Shown: positions 1 through 5,654, counted from the first letter of the stretch. The stretch: DNA of 9,239 bases from JBEKJU01 sp050011095 (GCA_050011095.1 JBEKJU010000130.1:1-9239), one strand, 5' to 3'. Notes: generated by a model from the sequence alone, not told the origin. A program made the numbers and translations.

Positions 1-228
1 ACATCCTATATCGAAAGGTCGAATCTGACCATGCGGATGCAGATACGCCGCTTGACCCGTCTCACCAATGCTTTCAGCAAGAAGCTTGAGAACCTGAAGG
101 CGGCCGTTGCCCTCCAGTTCGCCCATTACAACTTTGTGCGGGTCCATCAGACTCTCAGGGTCACGCTTGCCATGGCTGCGGGTCTCACCGATCACCTGTG
201 GAGCGTGCGCGATCTTCTGGAGAATTGA
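1..228 (+). CDS. DDE transposase, C-terminal fragment (runs off left edge)
   Basis: The reading frame is open from base 1 and ends at the stop at 226-228, so 75 residues of a longer protein are visible. The segment has the look of the tail of IS-encoded DDE transposases often annotated as IS1-like: an E-R-S-N-L-T-M-R motif (the Glu at residue 5 is the likely third acidic catalytic residue), an arginine-rich stretch R-L-T-R-L-T-N-A-F-S-K-K, a Y-N-F-V-R-V-H motif and a closing A-M-A-A-G-L-T-D segment. The protein would cut and join insertion-sequence ends. The rest of the element lies left of the window, so it cannot be said whether the copy is intact. The internal ATG at 31 is not the start, because the motif begins before it. 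The family name is recalled from memory and is less sure than the transposase call itself. Confidence 0.75.
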   Translation, partial: TSYIERSNLTMRMQIRRLTRLTNAFSKKLENLKAAVALQFAHYNFVRVHQTLRVTLAMAAGLTDHLWSVRDLLEN

Positions 229-230
229 AA

Positions 231-243
231 TTAGGACACTACC
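231..243. repeat. Possible right end of the insertion sequence
   Basis: Three bases after the transposase stop is the sequence ttaggacactacc, in the place and style of a terminal inverted repeat. The partner end lies outside the window, so this is only a candidate boundary. Confidence 0.3.
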
Positions 244-259
244 GGCGCGTCAAAATCCC

Positions 260-289
260 TTGACTTTCCACCCCAACCGGTGATAAAAA
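260..289 (+). promoter_or_regulatory. Candidate sigma70 promoter of the porin gene
   Basis: A -35 box TTGACT at 260-265, preceded by ccc, is followed 18 bases later by TAAAAA at 284-289, a 4/6 match to the -10 consensus. Transcription would start near 297. It lies between the transposase end and the porin leader, so the porin need not depend on the IS for expression. Confidence 0.5.
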
Positions 290-378
290 AATAGATGTTC
301 ACCAGCCGGTGAGACCACAGGCCCCGGAGGGCCAGTTCAAGAAACAAAGGCATGCGGGAAAAGGCCACGAAGGCCCAT

Positions 379-418
379 CCGCCCCGAAAGGCGGGAAAGG
401 CTCTTTGCGGTCTTTTTT
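379..418 (+). terminator. Intrinsic terminator / attenuator-like structure in the porin leader
   Basis: AAAGGC (387-392) pairs with GTCTTT (410-415), with AAAG/CTTT inside (396-399 with 403-406), and six T follow at 413-418. A competing hairpin, CCGCC (379-383) with GGCGG (390-394), uses the same bases, so the two folds exclude each other. A third small hairpin GGCC-acgaa-GGCC sits just upstream, near 363-375. The structure is downstream of the candidate porin promoter and upstream of the porin start, so it may act as an attenuator. It could instead simply end read-through from the transposase. Confidence 0.5.
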
Positions 419-470
419 ATTGGCCGCATCATGGGGCGAAATAACTTACACGAACTGGAGACTACCCACG

Positions 471-1916
471 ATGAGACTACCCATACCACCGGCACTGACT
501 CCCCTTCGGGCGTTGACCGCCTCCATCACCCTCCATCGGCACGCCCTCCGGCCGTTCATGCGCACCATCCTGCGCGTTGCCCTGGGCGCATCTCTTATCC
601 TTATCATGGCGAATGGTGCGCGCTCCGCCGATGATGACAGTCCTGGTACCAAACCCGCCTGGCTCCCCCAGCTTTTGGGCGCCCAGTTCACCGCCATCTA
701 TCAGAATGTGCCCGGCTTCCACAGCCCCTACACAGGGGCGGACAGCTTCATCTTCGATCATACCTTCAAGCAGGAGGTGACCCAGACCTACGGCGCCTAT
801 TTCGGCTCCCAGATCACGAAGTCGCTCCAGGTCTATGCCGATTTCGAGATGTTCCGGGGCTCGGGCGTGAGCACGGGTTACGGCCTCGGCGCCTATACAA
901 ACGCGGACGTCATCAGGGCGGGGCCGGCGGACCTCGGCAGCGGCCCCTACCTCGCGCGCCTGTATGCGCGCTACCTCATCCCCCTGTCGGGCACGCTGGG
1001 TGAATCCCTGCCCCGCGGCATGGATCAGCTCCCCGGCCAGGAGCCGGCGGACCGCATCGAGATAAAAGGGGGCAAGCTCGCGCCCACGGACGATTTCGAC
1101 CAGAACCGCTATGCGAATAACGGGAGGGCGCAGTTCCTCAACTACGCATTTCTCTACAACACCGCATGGGATTACGCCTCCGACACGAGGGGCTACAGCA
1201 TCGGGGCCTCCGTCGCCATCGTCCATCCCACGTGGCGGTTGATCGTCGGGAGCTATCAGGTGCCGACGACGAGAAACGGCATGATCCTCGATAGCGAAAT
1301 CTACAGGGCGCGCGGCGACAACATCGAACTGACCGTGAAACCCGGTCCGGCAGGCACGGTCGTGCGCCTCCTCGCCTTCCGCAACGAGGGGCGCATGGGC
1401 GATTACCGGGACGCCATGGCCGTCGGCGCGGCCACCGGCACCGTCCCCGACACCACCGCCAACGACCAGCCGGGGCGGGTCAAGTACGGCTTCGGCGTCA
1501 ACATCGAGCAGCCCCTCGCAAACGACGGGGAAACCGGCCTCTTCGCCCGCCTGGGCTGGGCCAACGACTCCAATTCCACCTGGTCCTATACGGAAGTGGA
1601 CCGCGACGCCAGCATGGGCCTCCAGGTAAGCGGGCGCAACTGGGCCCGTCAGGACGACGCATTCGGCATCGGCGTCGCGGTCGATGGACTCACCGGCTCC
1701 CACAGGCATTACCTCGCGGAAGGGGGCATAGGCATGCTCATCGGCGATGGGGCGCTCAACTATGGGCTGGAGGAGGTATGCGAAGCCTACTACCGCATCC
1801 AGCTCGGCCGATACGTGCAGTTGAGCCCCGATTTCCAGTATATCGAGAATCCGGCATACAACCGCGACAGGGGACCGATCAAGGTCTACGGCATGCGGCT
1901 ACACGTGAGTTACTGA
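471..1916 (+). CDS. Carbohydrate porin, OprB family
   Basis: An outer-membrane beta-barrel expected to let sugars or other small solutes diffuse into the periplasm. From the ATG at 471 the protein has 481 residues. A signal peptide hydrophobic core (VALGASLILIMANG) ends in A-R-S-A before an acidic D-D-D. The mature part has typical OprB-like segments: F-L-Y-N-T-A-W-D-Y, R-G-Y-S-I-G, E-A-Y-Y-R, and near the end S-P-D-F-Q-Y-I-E-N-P-A-Y-N-R-D-R-G-P. It finishes in H-V-S-Y, with the terminal aromatic used in outer-membrane assembly. Start choice: ATG 471 has a GGAG at 457-460; ATG 558 would give a more standard 24-residue signal peptide but has no visible ribosome site. A GTG at 309 would put the leader terminator inside the gene and is unlikely. 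Monocistronic; the substrate is unknown. Confidence 0.85.
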   Translation: MRLPIPPALTPLRALTASITLHRHALRPFMRTILRVALGASLILIMANGARSADDDSPGTKPAWLPQLLGAQFTAIYQNVPGFHSPYTGADSFIFDHTFKQEVTQTYGAYFGSQITKSLQVYADFEMFRGSGVSTGYGLGAYTNADVIRAGPADLGSGPYLARLYARYLIPLSGTLGESLPRGMDQLPGQEPADRIEIKGGKLAPTDDFDQNRYANNGRAQFLNYAFLYNTAWDYASDTRGYSIGASVAIVHPTWRLIVGSYQVPTTRNGMILDSEIYRARGDNIELTVKPGPAGTVVRLLAFRNEGRMGDYRDAMAVGAATGTVPDTTANDQPGRVKYGFGVNIEQPLANDGETGLFARLGWANDSNSTWSYTEVDRDASMGLQVSGRNWARQDDAFGIGVAVDGLTGSHRHYLAEGGIGMLIGDGALNYGLEEVCEAYYRIQLGRYVQLSPDFQYIENPAYNRDRGPIKVYGMRLHVSY

Positions 1917-1963
1917 ATAGGATAATGATTATACCATGCGCCATAGAAGATTAAGGGAATGGG

Positions 1964-1993
1964 TTCCGGCTCATCCCGGAATGACGGCGAGAA
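1964..1993. repeat. REP-like palindromic fragment
   Basis: The string ccggctcatcccggaatgac resembles one half of the 'GTCATTCC..GGAATCCAG' class of intergenic repeats, also seen at 7944-8118. It lies about 50 bases after the porin stop. It is short and single, so the call rests only on this likeness. Confidence 0.4.
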
Positions 1994-2017
1994 AGACAAT
2001 CACGAGACGGTTAATAA

Positions 2018-2065
2018 TCACCCAAGCACATTGGCCGTCACGAAATCCGCGAGTCTGCGGGCGGC
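2018..2065 (-). pseudogene. Decayed duplicate of the nucleoside phosphorylase 3' end
   Basis: These 48 bases match 2273-2320, the last codons and stop of the phosphorylase gene, at 44 of 48 positions. On the minus strand they read A-A-R-R-L-A-D-F-V-T-A-N-V-L-G-stop. A shared cggtt lies eight bases before the stop in both copies, so the copy includes some sequence after the gene. The copies are offset by 255 bases with two palindromic repeats between them. Nothing else of the gene is present, so this is a remnant and not an expressed gene. Confidence 0.8.
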
Positions 2066-2078
2066 AATCATTAATTGG

Positions 2079-2153
2079 GGCTAGCGTCGCCCCCTTCATC
2101 GGCGAAGCCGATGAAGCTTCCCCCTCATAAAAAGGAAGGGGCGGGGGCGGAAA
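2079..2153. repeat. Palindromic intergenic repeat, copy 1 (75 bases)
   Basis: A 31-base left arm (2079-2109) and a 37-base right arm (2117-2153) surround a 7-base core. With the core, the arm forms a perfect 10-bp hairpin CTTCATCGGC-gaa-GCCGATGAAG. The C-rich and G-rich ends (cgccccc and gggggcg) can also pair. Both arms recur exactly in copy 2 at 2166-2256. Lying between convergent genes, it may help end transcription from both sides; that role is inference. Confidence 0.85.
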
Positions 2154-2165
2154 AGGACACCCGAG

Positions 2166-2256
2166 GGCTAGCGTCGCCCCCTTCATCGGCGAAGCCCGAC
2201 CCGCACGCGGGTGCCCCGGCTTCCCCCTCATAAAAAGGAAGGGGCGGGGGCGGAAA
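2166..2256. repeat. Palindromic intergenic repeat, copy 2 (91 bases)
   Basis: The left arm (2166-2196) and right arm (2220-2256) are identical to those of copy 1. The core is a different 23-base sequence (2197-2219) with its own hairpin ACCCG-cacg-CGGGT, closed by GAAGCC/GGCTTC. So the core has been replaced while the ability to fold is kept. The spacer between copies is 12 bases. Confidence 0.85.
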
Positions 2257-2272
2257 GATGCCCGGTTGACGG

Positions 2273-3019
2273 TCACCCAAGCACATTGGCCGTCACGAAG
2301 TCCGCGAGCCTCCGGGCGCCCGAGCGCAGCTCGCCGCTTTTAAGACCGCTTAGCCAGGCGCCGGGCCGGACAATGTCGGATACCACGAGGAACGCGACGG
2401 CCTTCAGGCCCTTTTGGGCGCAAACCGCGTAGAGCGAGGCGGTCTCCATCTCGACGGCGAGGACCCCTTCATCCCCGTATCGCGCGACCTTGGCGGCCGT
2501 CTCCCTGTAGAGGGCATCGCTCGTCCAGACCCGCCCGGCGAAAAATGCGGCCTCCCGCGCCGGGGGCTCCCACGCGGAGGCCCACTCCGAGCCGATCACG
2601 GGGTCATCGTCCGCGAGGTAGTGGCGCGAGACCCCGTCTTCCCTCTTCGCCGAGGTCGCGAGCACGATGTCCCCCACGGAGATATCATGGGCGATGGCCC
2701 CGCAATAGCCGCACAGGCAGAACTCACGCACGCCGAAGGCGGCAAGCTCCTCCACGAGGGCGGCGAGGGCTGGCCCCCCCAAGGACGACCGGGCGAGCAC
2801 GGCATCCGACCTGCCCTGCCTGTAGAGCCGCCTTAAAGGGCGCCATTCGGCTATGGGATGGGCATCCGTCCTTTGAACGAGGAGATGGAGGTCTCCTTGA
2901 GTGAAGACGATCACGGCCCGCGGCGGGAGGAGAAGGTCCTCCGGCCTCTTTCCCGTGAAGGCGCATACGAGGCCGGCCGGCGTCAAAACGGGCGCGGACG
3001 GATCAAAGAAGCTTCTCAC
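2273..3019 (-). CDS. Nucleoside phosphorylase (PNP/UDP family), probably purine type
   Basis: Cleaves a nucleoside with phosphate to give free base and (deoxy)ribose 1-phosphate, in cytosolic salvage. The 248-residue protein has the family landmarks: G-G-P at 81-83 in the phosphate region, a G-Y-C-G turn at 104-107, V-G-D-I-V at 115-119, the ribose-binding E-M-E at 190-192 followed by T-A-S-L-Y-A-V, and V-S-D at 213-215. This order closely resembles hexameric DeoD-type enzymes, where the Asp of V-S-D protonates the purine base, so a purine substrate is favoured; this is inference. The start is GTG, overlapping the end of the HIT gene by 17 bases, which suggests translational coupling. Last gene of the HNH-HIT-phosphorylase operon. 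Part of its 3' end is duplicated downstream at 2018-2065. Confidence 0.85.
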   Translation of the reverse strand: MRSFFDPSAPVLTPAGLVCAFTGKRPEDLLLPPRAVIVFTQGDLHLLVQRTDAHPIAEWRPLRRLYRQGRSDAVLARSSLGGPALAALVEELAAFGVREFCLCGYCGAIAHDISVGDIVLATSAKREDGVSRHYLADDDPVIGSEWASAWEPPAREAAFFAGRVWTSDALYRETAAKVARYGDEGVLAVEMETASLYAVCAQKGLKAVAFLVVSDIVRPGAWLSGLKSGELRSGARRLADFVTANVLG

Positions 3020-3503
3020 GCACCTTTTCCCTGAGCTTCAGGTACGTAGCGCGGAGGTGCTCGGAGATCACCTTCGTCTCGCCGATGACGGGCATGAAGT
3101 TCGTGTCGCCGAACCAGCGCGGGACCACGTGGATGTGCAGGTGTTGTTCGAGACCGGCGCCCGCCGCCCTGCCCATGTTGATCCCCACGTTTATGCCGTC
3201 CGCGTTCAGCGCCTCCGTGAGCACGGTCGAGAGGACCCGCACGAAGGACGTCATGTCGAGAAGCTCCTCATCGGTCAGCTCCTCGATCCGCCCCACGTGC
3301 CTGAAAGGGACGACCATGACGTGGCCGTTCGCATAGGGGAACTTGTTCATAATCATGAAGGCCTTCGGTTTCCGGGCGATCACGAGGGAGGCTTCGTCAT
3401 CCGCCTCCGGGCCCACGCAGAGAAAACACCGGTTATCGGCCGGGTCCTTCGTGCCTTCGATATATTCCATCCTCCAGGGTGCCCATAGCCTTTCCATATT
3501 CAT
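3003..3503 (-). CDS. HIT family protein, Ap4A phosphorylase-like
   Basis: A cytosolic nucleotidyl hydrolase or transferase of the histidine-triad superfamily. The 166-residue protein has the triad at H121-L-H123-I-H125 in Q-H-L-H-I-H-V-V-P-R-W; H123, the middle one, is the expected nucleophile. The N-terminal R-L-W-A-P-W-R-M-E-Y, the N-x-F-P-Y-x-x-G-H-V-M-V-V-P block (53-66) and the ending G-D-T-N-F-M-P-V-I-G-E-T-K-V-I resemble actinobacterial-type Ap4A phosphorylases, which split diadenosine tetraphosphate with phosphate. A C26-x-x-C29 pair may bind zinc. ATG at 3503 has GAGGGA eight bases upstream. It starts 4 bases after the HNH stop and overlaps the phosphorylase start. Exact substrate not determinable. 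Confidence 0.88.
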   Translation of the reverse strand: MNMERLWAPWRMEYIEGTKDPADNRCFLCVGPEADDEASLVIARKPKAFMIMNKFPYANGHVMVVPFRHVGRIEELTDEELLDMTSFVRVLSTVLTEALNADGINVGINMGRAAGAGLEQHLHIHVVPRWFGDTNFMPVIGETKVISEHLRATYLKLREKVREKLL

Positions 3504-3507
3504 TATC

Positions 3508-4020
3508 TCATTCCCTCAAAAAGACGTAGTCCCTCCAATAGTCGGGCAAGGCGTTCGCGCCGAGATTCAGCATGAGCACGCGGAATCCGCTCGGACGGAA
3601 GGGCCTCCTCAACAGGAGCATGTCCACCTCCTCGGGAAGCCTGTCGCCCTTCTTCAGGTTGCAGTAGATGCAGGAGGTGACGATGTTCGTCCACTCGGTG
3701 AGACCGCCCCTCGATCTGGGCACGATGTGATCGCACGTCAGGTGCCGGGAGTCGAAGCGCCCGCCGCAATACTGGCATGTATAGTCGTCGCGGAGAAAGA
3801 TGTTTTTCCGGGAAAACCGCACATTGAGCTGCTTGTTTCCGACGAACCGGAGGAGCCTGATGACCGCCGGCAGCCTCATGCGGGTCGATACGCTCTTTAT
3901 CTCCCGGTCGTACTCCCTGATCACCTCCACCTTCTCCAGAAAAATCAGCGTCACGGCCTTCTTCCATGAGACGACCGCGAGGGGCTCGAATGTGGTGTTG
4001 AGAAGGAGCGTCCGGTCCAT
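3508..4020 (-). CDS. HNH endonuclease
   Basis: A 170-residue protein from the ATG at 4020. The last 90 residues hold a zinc-ribbon HNH nuclease: C82-x-x-C85, D97-H98-I-V-P with R-S-R-G-G, N112, then C117-x-x-C120-N121 and K-K-G. All metal and catalytic positions appear intact. The N-terminal 70 residues (starting M-D-R-T-L-L-L-N-T-T-F-E-P-L) are of the kind often found before this domain in chromosomal HNH proteins of unknown role; they may bind DNA. A TTG start at 4059 is possible, but those codons coincide with the promoter -35 box, so ATG 4020 is preferred. First gene of a three-gene operon with two nucleotide-metabolism genes. No methylase or toxin partner is nearby, so a restriction role is not supported. 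Confidence 0.87.
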   Translation of the reverse strand: MDRTLLLNTTFEPLAVVSWKKAVTLIFLEKVEVIREYDREIKSVSTRMRLPAVIRLLRFVGNKQLNVRFSRKNIFLRDDYTCQYCGGRFDSRHLTCDHIVPRSRGGLTEWTNIVTSCIYCNLKKGDRLPEEVDMLLLRRPFRPSGFRVLMLNLGANALPDYWRDYVFLRE

Positions 4021-4030
4021 GAACGTATTG

Positions 4031-4059
4031 AAAATACCGCTTTTTTCCTGCCTTGTCAA
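4031..4059 (-). promoter_or_regulatory. Sigma70-like promoter of the HNH-HIT-phosphorylase operon
   Basis: On the minus strand a perfect TTGACA (4059-4054) is followed after 17 bases by TATTTT (4036-4031). The HNH ATG at 4020 lies only 10 bases after the -10 box, so the transcript would start at or within a few bases of the start codon, nearly leaderless. This agrees with the lack of a ribosome site. A second TTGACA lies 10 bases further upstream. Confidence 0.6.
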
Positions 4060-4382
4060 GAATTGTCAACCGCGGGTGGTACACTGATTTCCCGCCGGTG
4101 GATTCACCGGAGAAGGTGGTGAGGGCATCGGTTGTAAGGGCTCGGAAGGAAATAAATGAGTCGGATGGCGAAGGATTTTTGGCCGATCGGCGAGGCGCGG
4201 AAGGCCAAATGTACTGGATGTACATGACCTTTTCGCAACGAAGCGGGCGGACAAAAAGACGAGCCAGATGGCCCATTTATTTTCTGACGAGCCCTAAAGT
4301 AATATGGGGCGGCTAGATCGTAAGAACGCGGCTGTTTCTATCTCTTTTGTAGTTCGGATAGACAAAATCCCCGGTCTTTTCT
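4060..4382. other. Intergenic stretch without a convincing gene
   Basis: Open frames here are short and resemble nothing I know. The clearest structure is a perfect hairpin ATGTAC-tggat-GTACAT at 4209-4225, within a block of about 4130-4310 that has the feel of a dispersed intergenic element. No second copy is in the window to prove this. Confidence 0.35.
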
Positions 4383-4440
4383 AAAAAAACGATATGGAAG
4401 GCGTTCCTCACCATGTGCCCGGTCGGACACGGTTTGCCTT
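4383..4440 (-). terminator. Possible terminator after the thioredoxin-like gene
   Basis: On the minus strand, AAGGC (4440-4436) can pair with GCCTT (4402-4398) around an inner stem GTGTCC-gacc-GGGCAC. A run of seven T (4389-4383) follows 8 bases after the stem. The structure is long and has interior loops, so it is weaker than the other terminators here. Confidence 0.45.
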
Positions 4441-4451
4441 TTGTGCCCCCA

Positions 4452-4958
4452 TCACTCCTTTCCCCGTCCCTCCTCCGGTCCGATGATCTTGAGGAAATCG
4501 TTTTCCATTGTGGTGGCCGGCGATTCTTTGATGCGGCCCAACTCTCTGCCGTCCCTGAAGAAGATTATCGTGGGCACGGCCCTGATCTCGTACGTTTTCG
4601 CGAGGCCCGCGCCGTCCTCCATGGAGGTATTCACCGCATAAAGATCGAGAGAGATATTCGGGTTGTTCGCCACTTCCAGCATTTTGAGCAGCTTCGGCGC
4701 TTCCCGCACCGAGTCCCGGCACCACGTGCCCAGAAACATTACGATTTTGAGCTTCCAGCCAATCTCCCCGATCCGCTTCACCGCGACAGCATCGGGCGTA
4801 AATTTCTGCGCCTTTTCCTTGAAGACGGGCGCGCCGGCGTAAAGCTGCTCCGTGGTGATCTTTCCCTTAAGGTCCCGAGCCGCCGCCGGCCCGGCCAACA
4901 TGAAGAGCACGAAAAGCCCGACCAGCGCCACGACTGACAACAAAGATATTTTTAGCAT
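4452..4958 (-). CDS. Periplasmic thioredoxin-fold protein with a single active-site Cys
   Basis: A 168-residue exported protein. Residues 1-27 form a signal peptide with a long hydrophobic core ending in G-P-A-A-A; if uncleaved it would be an anchor. A thioredoxin fold follows: strand K-I-V-M-F-L, then G-T-W-C80-R-D-S83, then helix V-R-E-A-P-K-L-L, and the cis-proline loop A-V-P129-T. The usual C-x-x-C is C-R-D-S, so the resolving Cys is replaced by Ser. No other Cys is seen in the mature part. Such proteins cannot run the normal dithiol cycle alone; they may act through mixed disulfides or glutathione, or have a non-redox role. ATG 4958 has AAGGAG nine bases upstream. The gene has its own promoter and a leader terminator (5047-5083). 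Confidence 0.8.
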   Translation of the reverse strand: MLKISLLSVVALVGLFVLFMLAGPAAARDLKGKITTEQLYAGAPVFKEKAQKFTPDAVAVKRIGEIGWKLKIVMFLGTWCRDSVREAPKLLKMLEVANNPNISLDLYAVNTSMEDGAGLAKTYEIRAVPTIIFFRDGRELGRIKESPATTMENDFLKIIGPEEGRGKE

Positions 4959-5046
4959 AAATGGCTTCTCCTTGATCTGCGATCTCCTTATACGGACTTA
5001 TGACGCGCCCTTCCCGTCCGGCGGGCGTGAGAAGCCGGTCAGGGAC

Positions 5047-5083
5047 AAAAAAAATTCCAGATGCCCTTTTATGGTCCTGGAAT
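5047..5083 (-). terminator. Intrinsic terminator in the leader of the thioredoxin-like gene
   Basis: On the minus strand ATTCCAG (5083-5077) pairs with CTGGAAT (5060-5054), with partial CC/GG pairing inside the loop, followed by seven more T (5053-5047). No minus-strand gene ends upstream of it, so it acts on the thioredoxin-like gene's own leader or ends a short RNA. CTGG a few bases upstream (near 5097) could pair with CCAG of the first arm and so open the terminator. Confidence 0.65.
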
Positions 5084-5129
5084 AGCTCGAAACGCCAGCT
5101 AAAAGCACATCGTACCGGAAACCATCTAT

Positions 5130-5158
5130 ATTGTGGGGCTGCGAGGGGTTTTTGTCAA
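5130..5158 (-). promoter_or_regulatory. Candidate promoter of the thioredoxin-like gene
   Basis: On the minus strand TTGACA (5158-5153), preceded by ccc, is followed after 17 bases by CACAAT (5135-5130), a 4/6 match to the -10 consensus. Transcription would begin near 5123, about 40 bases before the leader terminator and 165 bases before the gene. Confidence 0.5.
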
Positions 5159-5276
5159 GGGATTGCTATGGAAGGCGTCCCTGATTCGACATGCAAGGCC
5201 TCGCGGTTCATCGCGGTGCATACCCGCCATCATGTCATATCAGGGTGCCTCTCCGGTATAATTGACGATTATTCAG

Positions 5277-5305
5277 TTGACTTCCGGTCTGCTTTGTGAG
5301 ATACT
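5277..5305 (+). promoter_or_regulatory. Sigma70-like promoter of the cold-shock gene
   Basis: TTGACT at 5277-5282 and GATACT at 5300-5305 are 17 bases apart. Transcription would start near 5312, giving a leader of about 105 bases before the ATG, comparable to the long leaders known for cspA-type genes. Confidence 0.6.
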
Positions 5306-5323
5306 TACTTCATAAGTTTACGT

Positions 5324-5372
5324 TTTTGCCGTACTAAAGGCGCAAAGACTCCTGAGCTTTGTGGCCTTTTTT
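5324..5372 (+). terminator. Intrinsic terminator / attenuator-like structure in the cold-shock leader
   Basis: AAAGGC (5336-5341) pairs with GCCTTT (5364-5369) and CAAAG (5343-5347) with CTTTG (5357-5361), closed by CT-cctg-AG and followed by six T (5367-5372). No plus-strand gene lies upstream for about 3.5 kb, so the terminator belongs to the cold-shock transcript. A competing pairing of TTTTGCC (5324-5330) with the GGCGCAAAG region could act as antiterminator. The 3' half matches the porin leader terminator at 18 of 20 bases. Confidence 0.65.
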
Positions 5373-5392
5373 ATTGCGTTTTCGTAACCTTT

Positions 5393-5417
5393 CACTTCAT
5401 GAAAGGAGGTAGCAAGC
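5393..5417 (+). promoter_or_regulatory. Hairpin covering the ribosome site of the cold-shock gene
   Basis: CCTTTCA and TGAAAGG form a 7-bp stem with a 5-base loop. The second arm runs into the strong Shine-Dalgarno AAGGAGGT upstream of the ATG at 5418. The fold could limit ribosome access; whether temperature alters it cannot be told from sequence. Confidence 0.5.
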
Positions 5418-5618
5418 ATGACAAAGGGAGTCGTAAAATGGTTCAACGAGTCTAAGGGTTTTGGATTTATCGCCCGGGAAGACGGTGAAGATGTTTTCGT
5501 CCATCATACGTCGATCAGCGGCAGCGGCTTCAAGTCCCTGTCTGAAGGTCAGGCGGTCACCTTTGACGTCGAGAAGACGCCAAAAGGCCTGAGGGCCATA
5601 AACGTCGTAGTTGCCTAA
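5418..5618 (+). CDS. Cold-shock domain protein, CspA family
   Basis: A 66-residue single cold-shock domain, the usual full length for this family. It binds single-stranded RNA and DNA and loosens RNA structure, acting as an RNA chaperone. It starts T-K-G-V-V-K-W-F-N-E-S-K-G, with RNP1 K-G-F-G-F-I and RNP2 V-F-V-H-H, and ends with A-I-N-V-V-V. All surface aromatics expected for nucleic-acid binding are present. The ATG has a very strong AAGGAGGT site. The gene stands alone, with its own promoter, a structured leader and a strong terminator. The long leader suggests post-transcriptional control, but cold induction is not proven, since many CspA homologues are constitutive. Confidence 0.96.
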   Translation: MTKGVVKWFNESKGFGFIAREDGEDVFVHHTSISGSGFKSLSEGQAVTFDVEKTPKGLRAINVVVA

Positions 5619-5625
5619 GCTTGTG

Positions 5626-5654
5626 GATAAAGGCCCCCCAGCGGGGCCTTTATC
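5626..5654 (+). terminator. Terminator of the cold-shock gene
   Basis: A perfect 12-bp stem, GATAAAGGCCCC with GGGGCCTTTATC, and a 5-base loop, lies 7 bases after the stop. The T tract is interrupted, but the stem is very stable and symmetric and could work on both strands. Confidence 0.85.

Noticed and set aside
340..420. Possible c-di-GMP (GEMM) riboswitch in the porin leader
   Set aside because: The conserved GGACGCAAAGCC core and partner loops are missing; only a GAAA-containing hairpin is shared, which is too common.
477..1709. 410-codon open frame on the minus strand
   Set aside because: It lies opposite the porin gene, has no recognisable motifs and a composition typical of an antisense shadow of GC-rich coding DNA.
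1936..2130. 64-codon plus-strand frame after the porin
   Set aside because: It is made of repeat sequence and the decayed phosphorylase stub, with no ribosome site.
3503..4276. 257-codon open frame overlapping the HNH gene
   Set aside because: The HNH frame carries the intact zinc and catalytic motifs; the longer frame is a shadow that runs into the upstream intergenic block.
4393..5182. 15/16 base match between 4393-4408 and 5167-5182 on either side of the thioredoxin-like gene
   Set aside because: It is short, direct, not at equal distance from the gene and without flanking likeness, so it may be chance.
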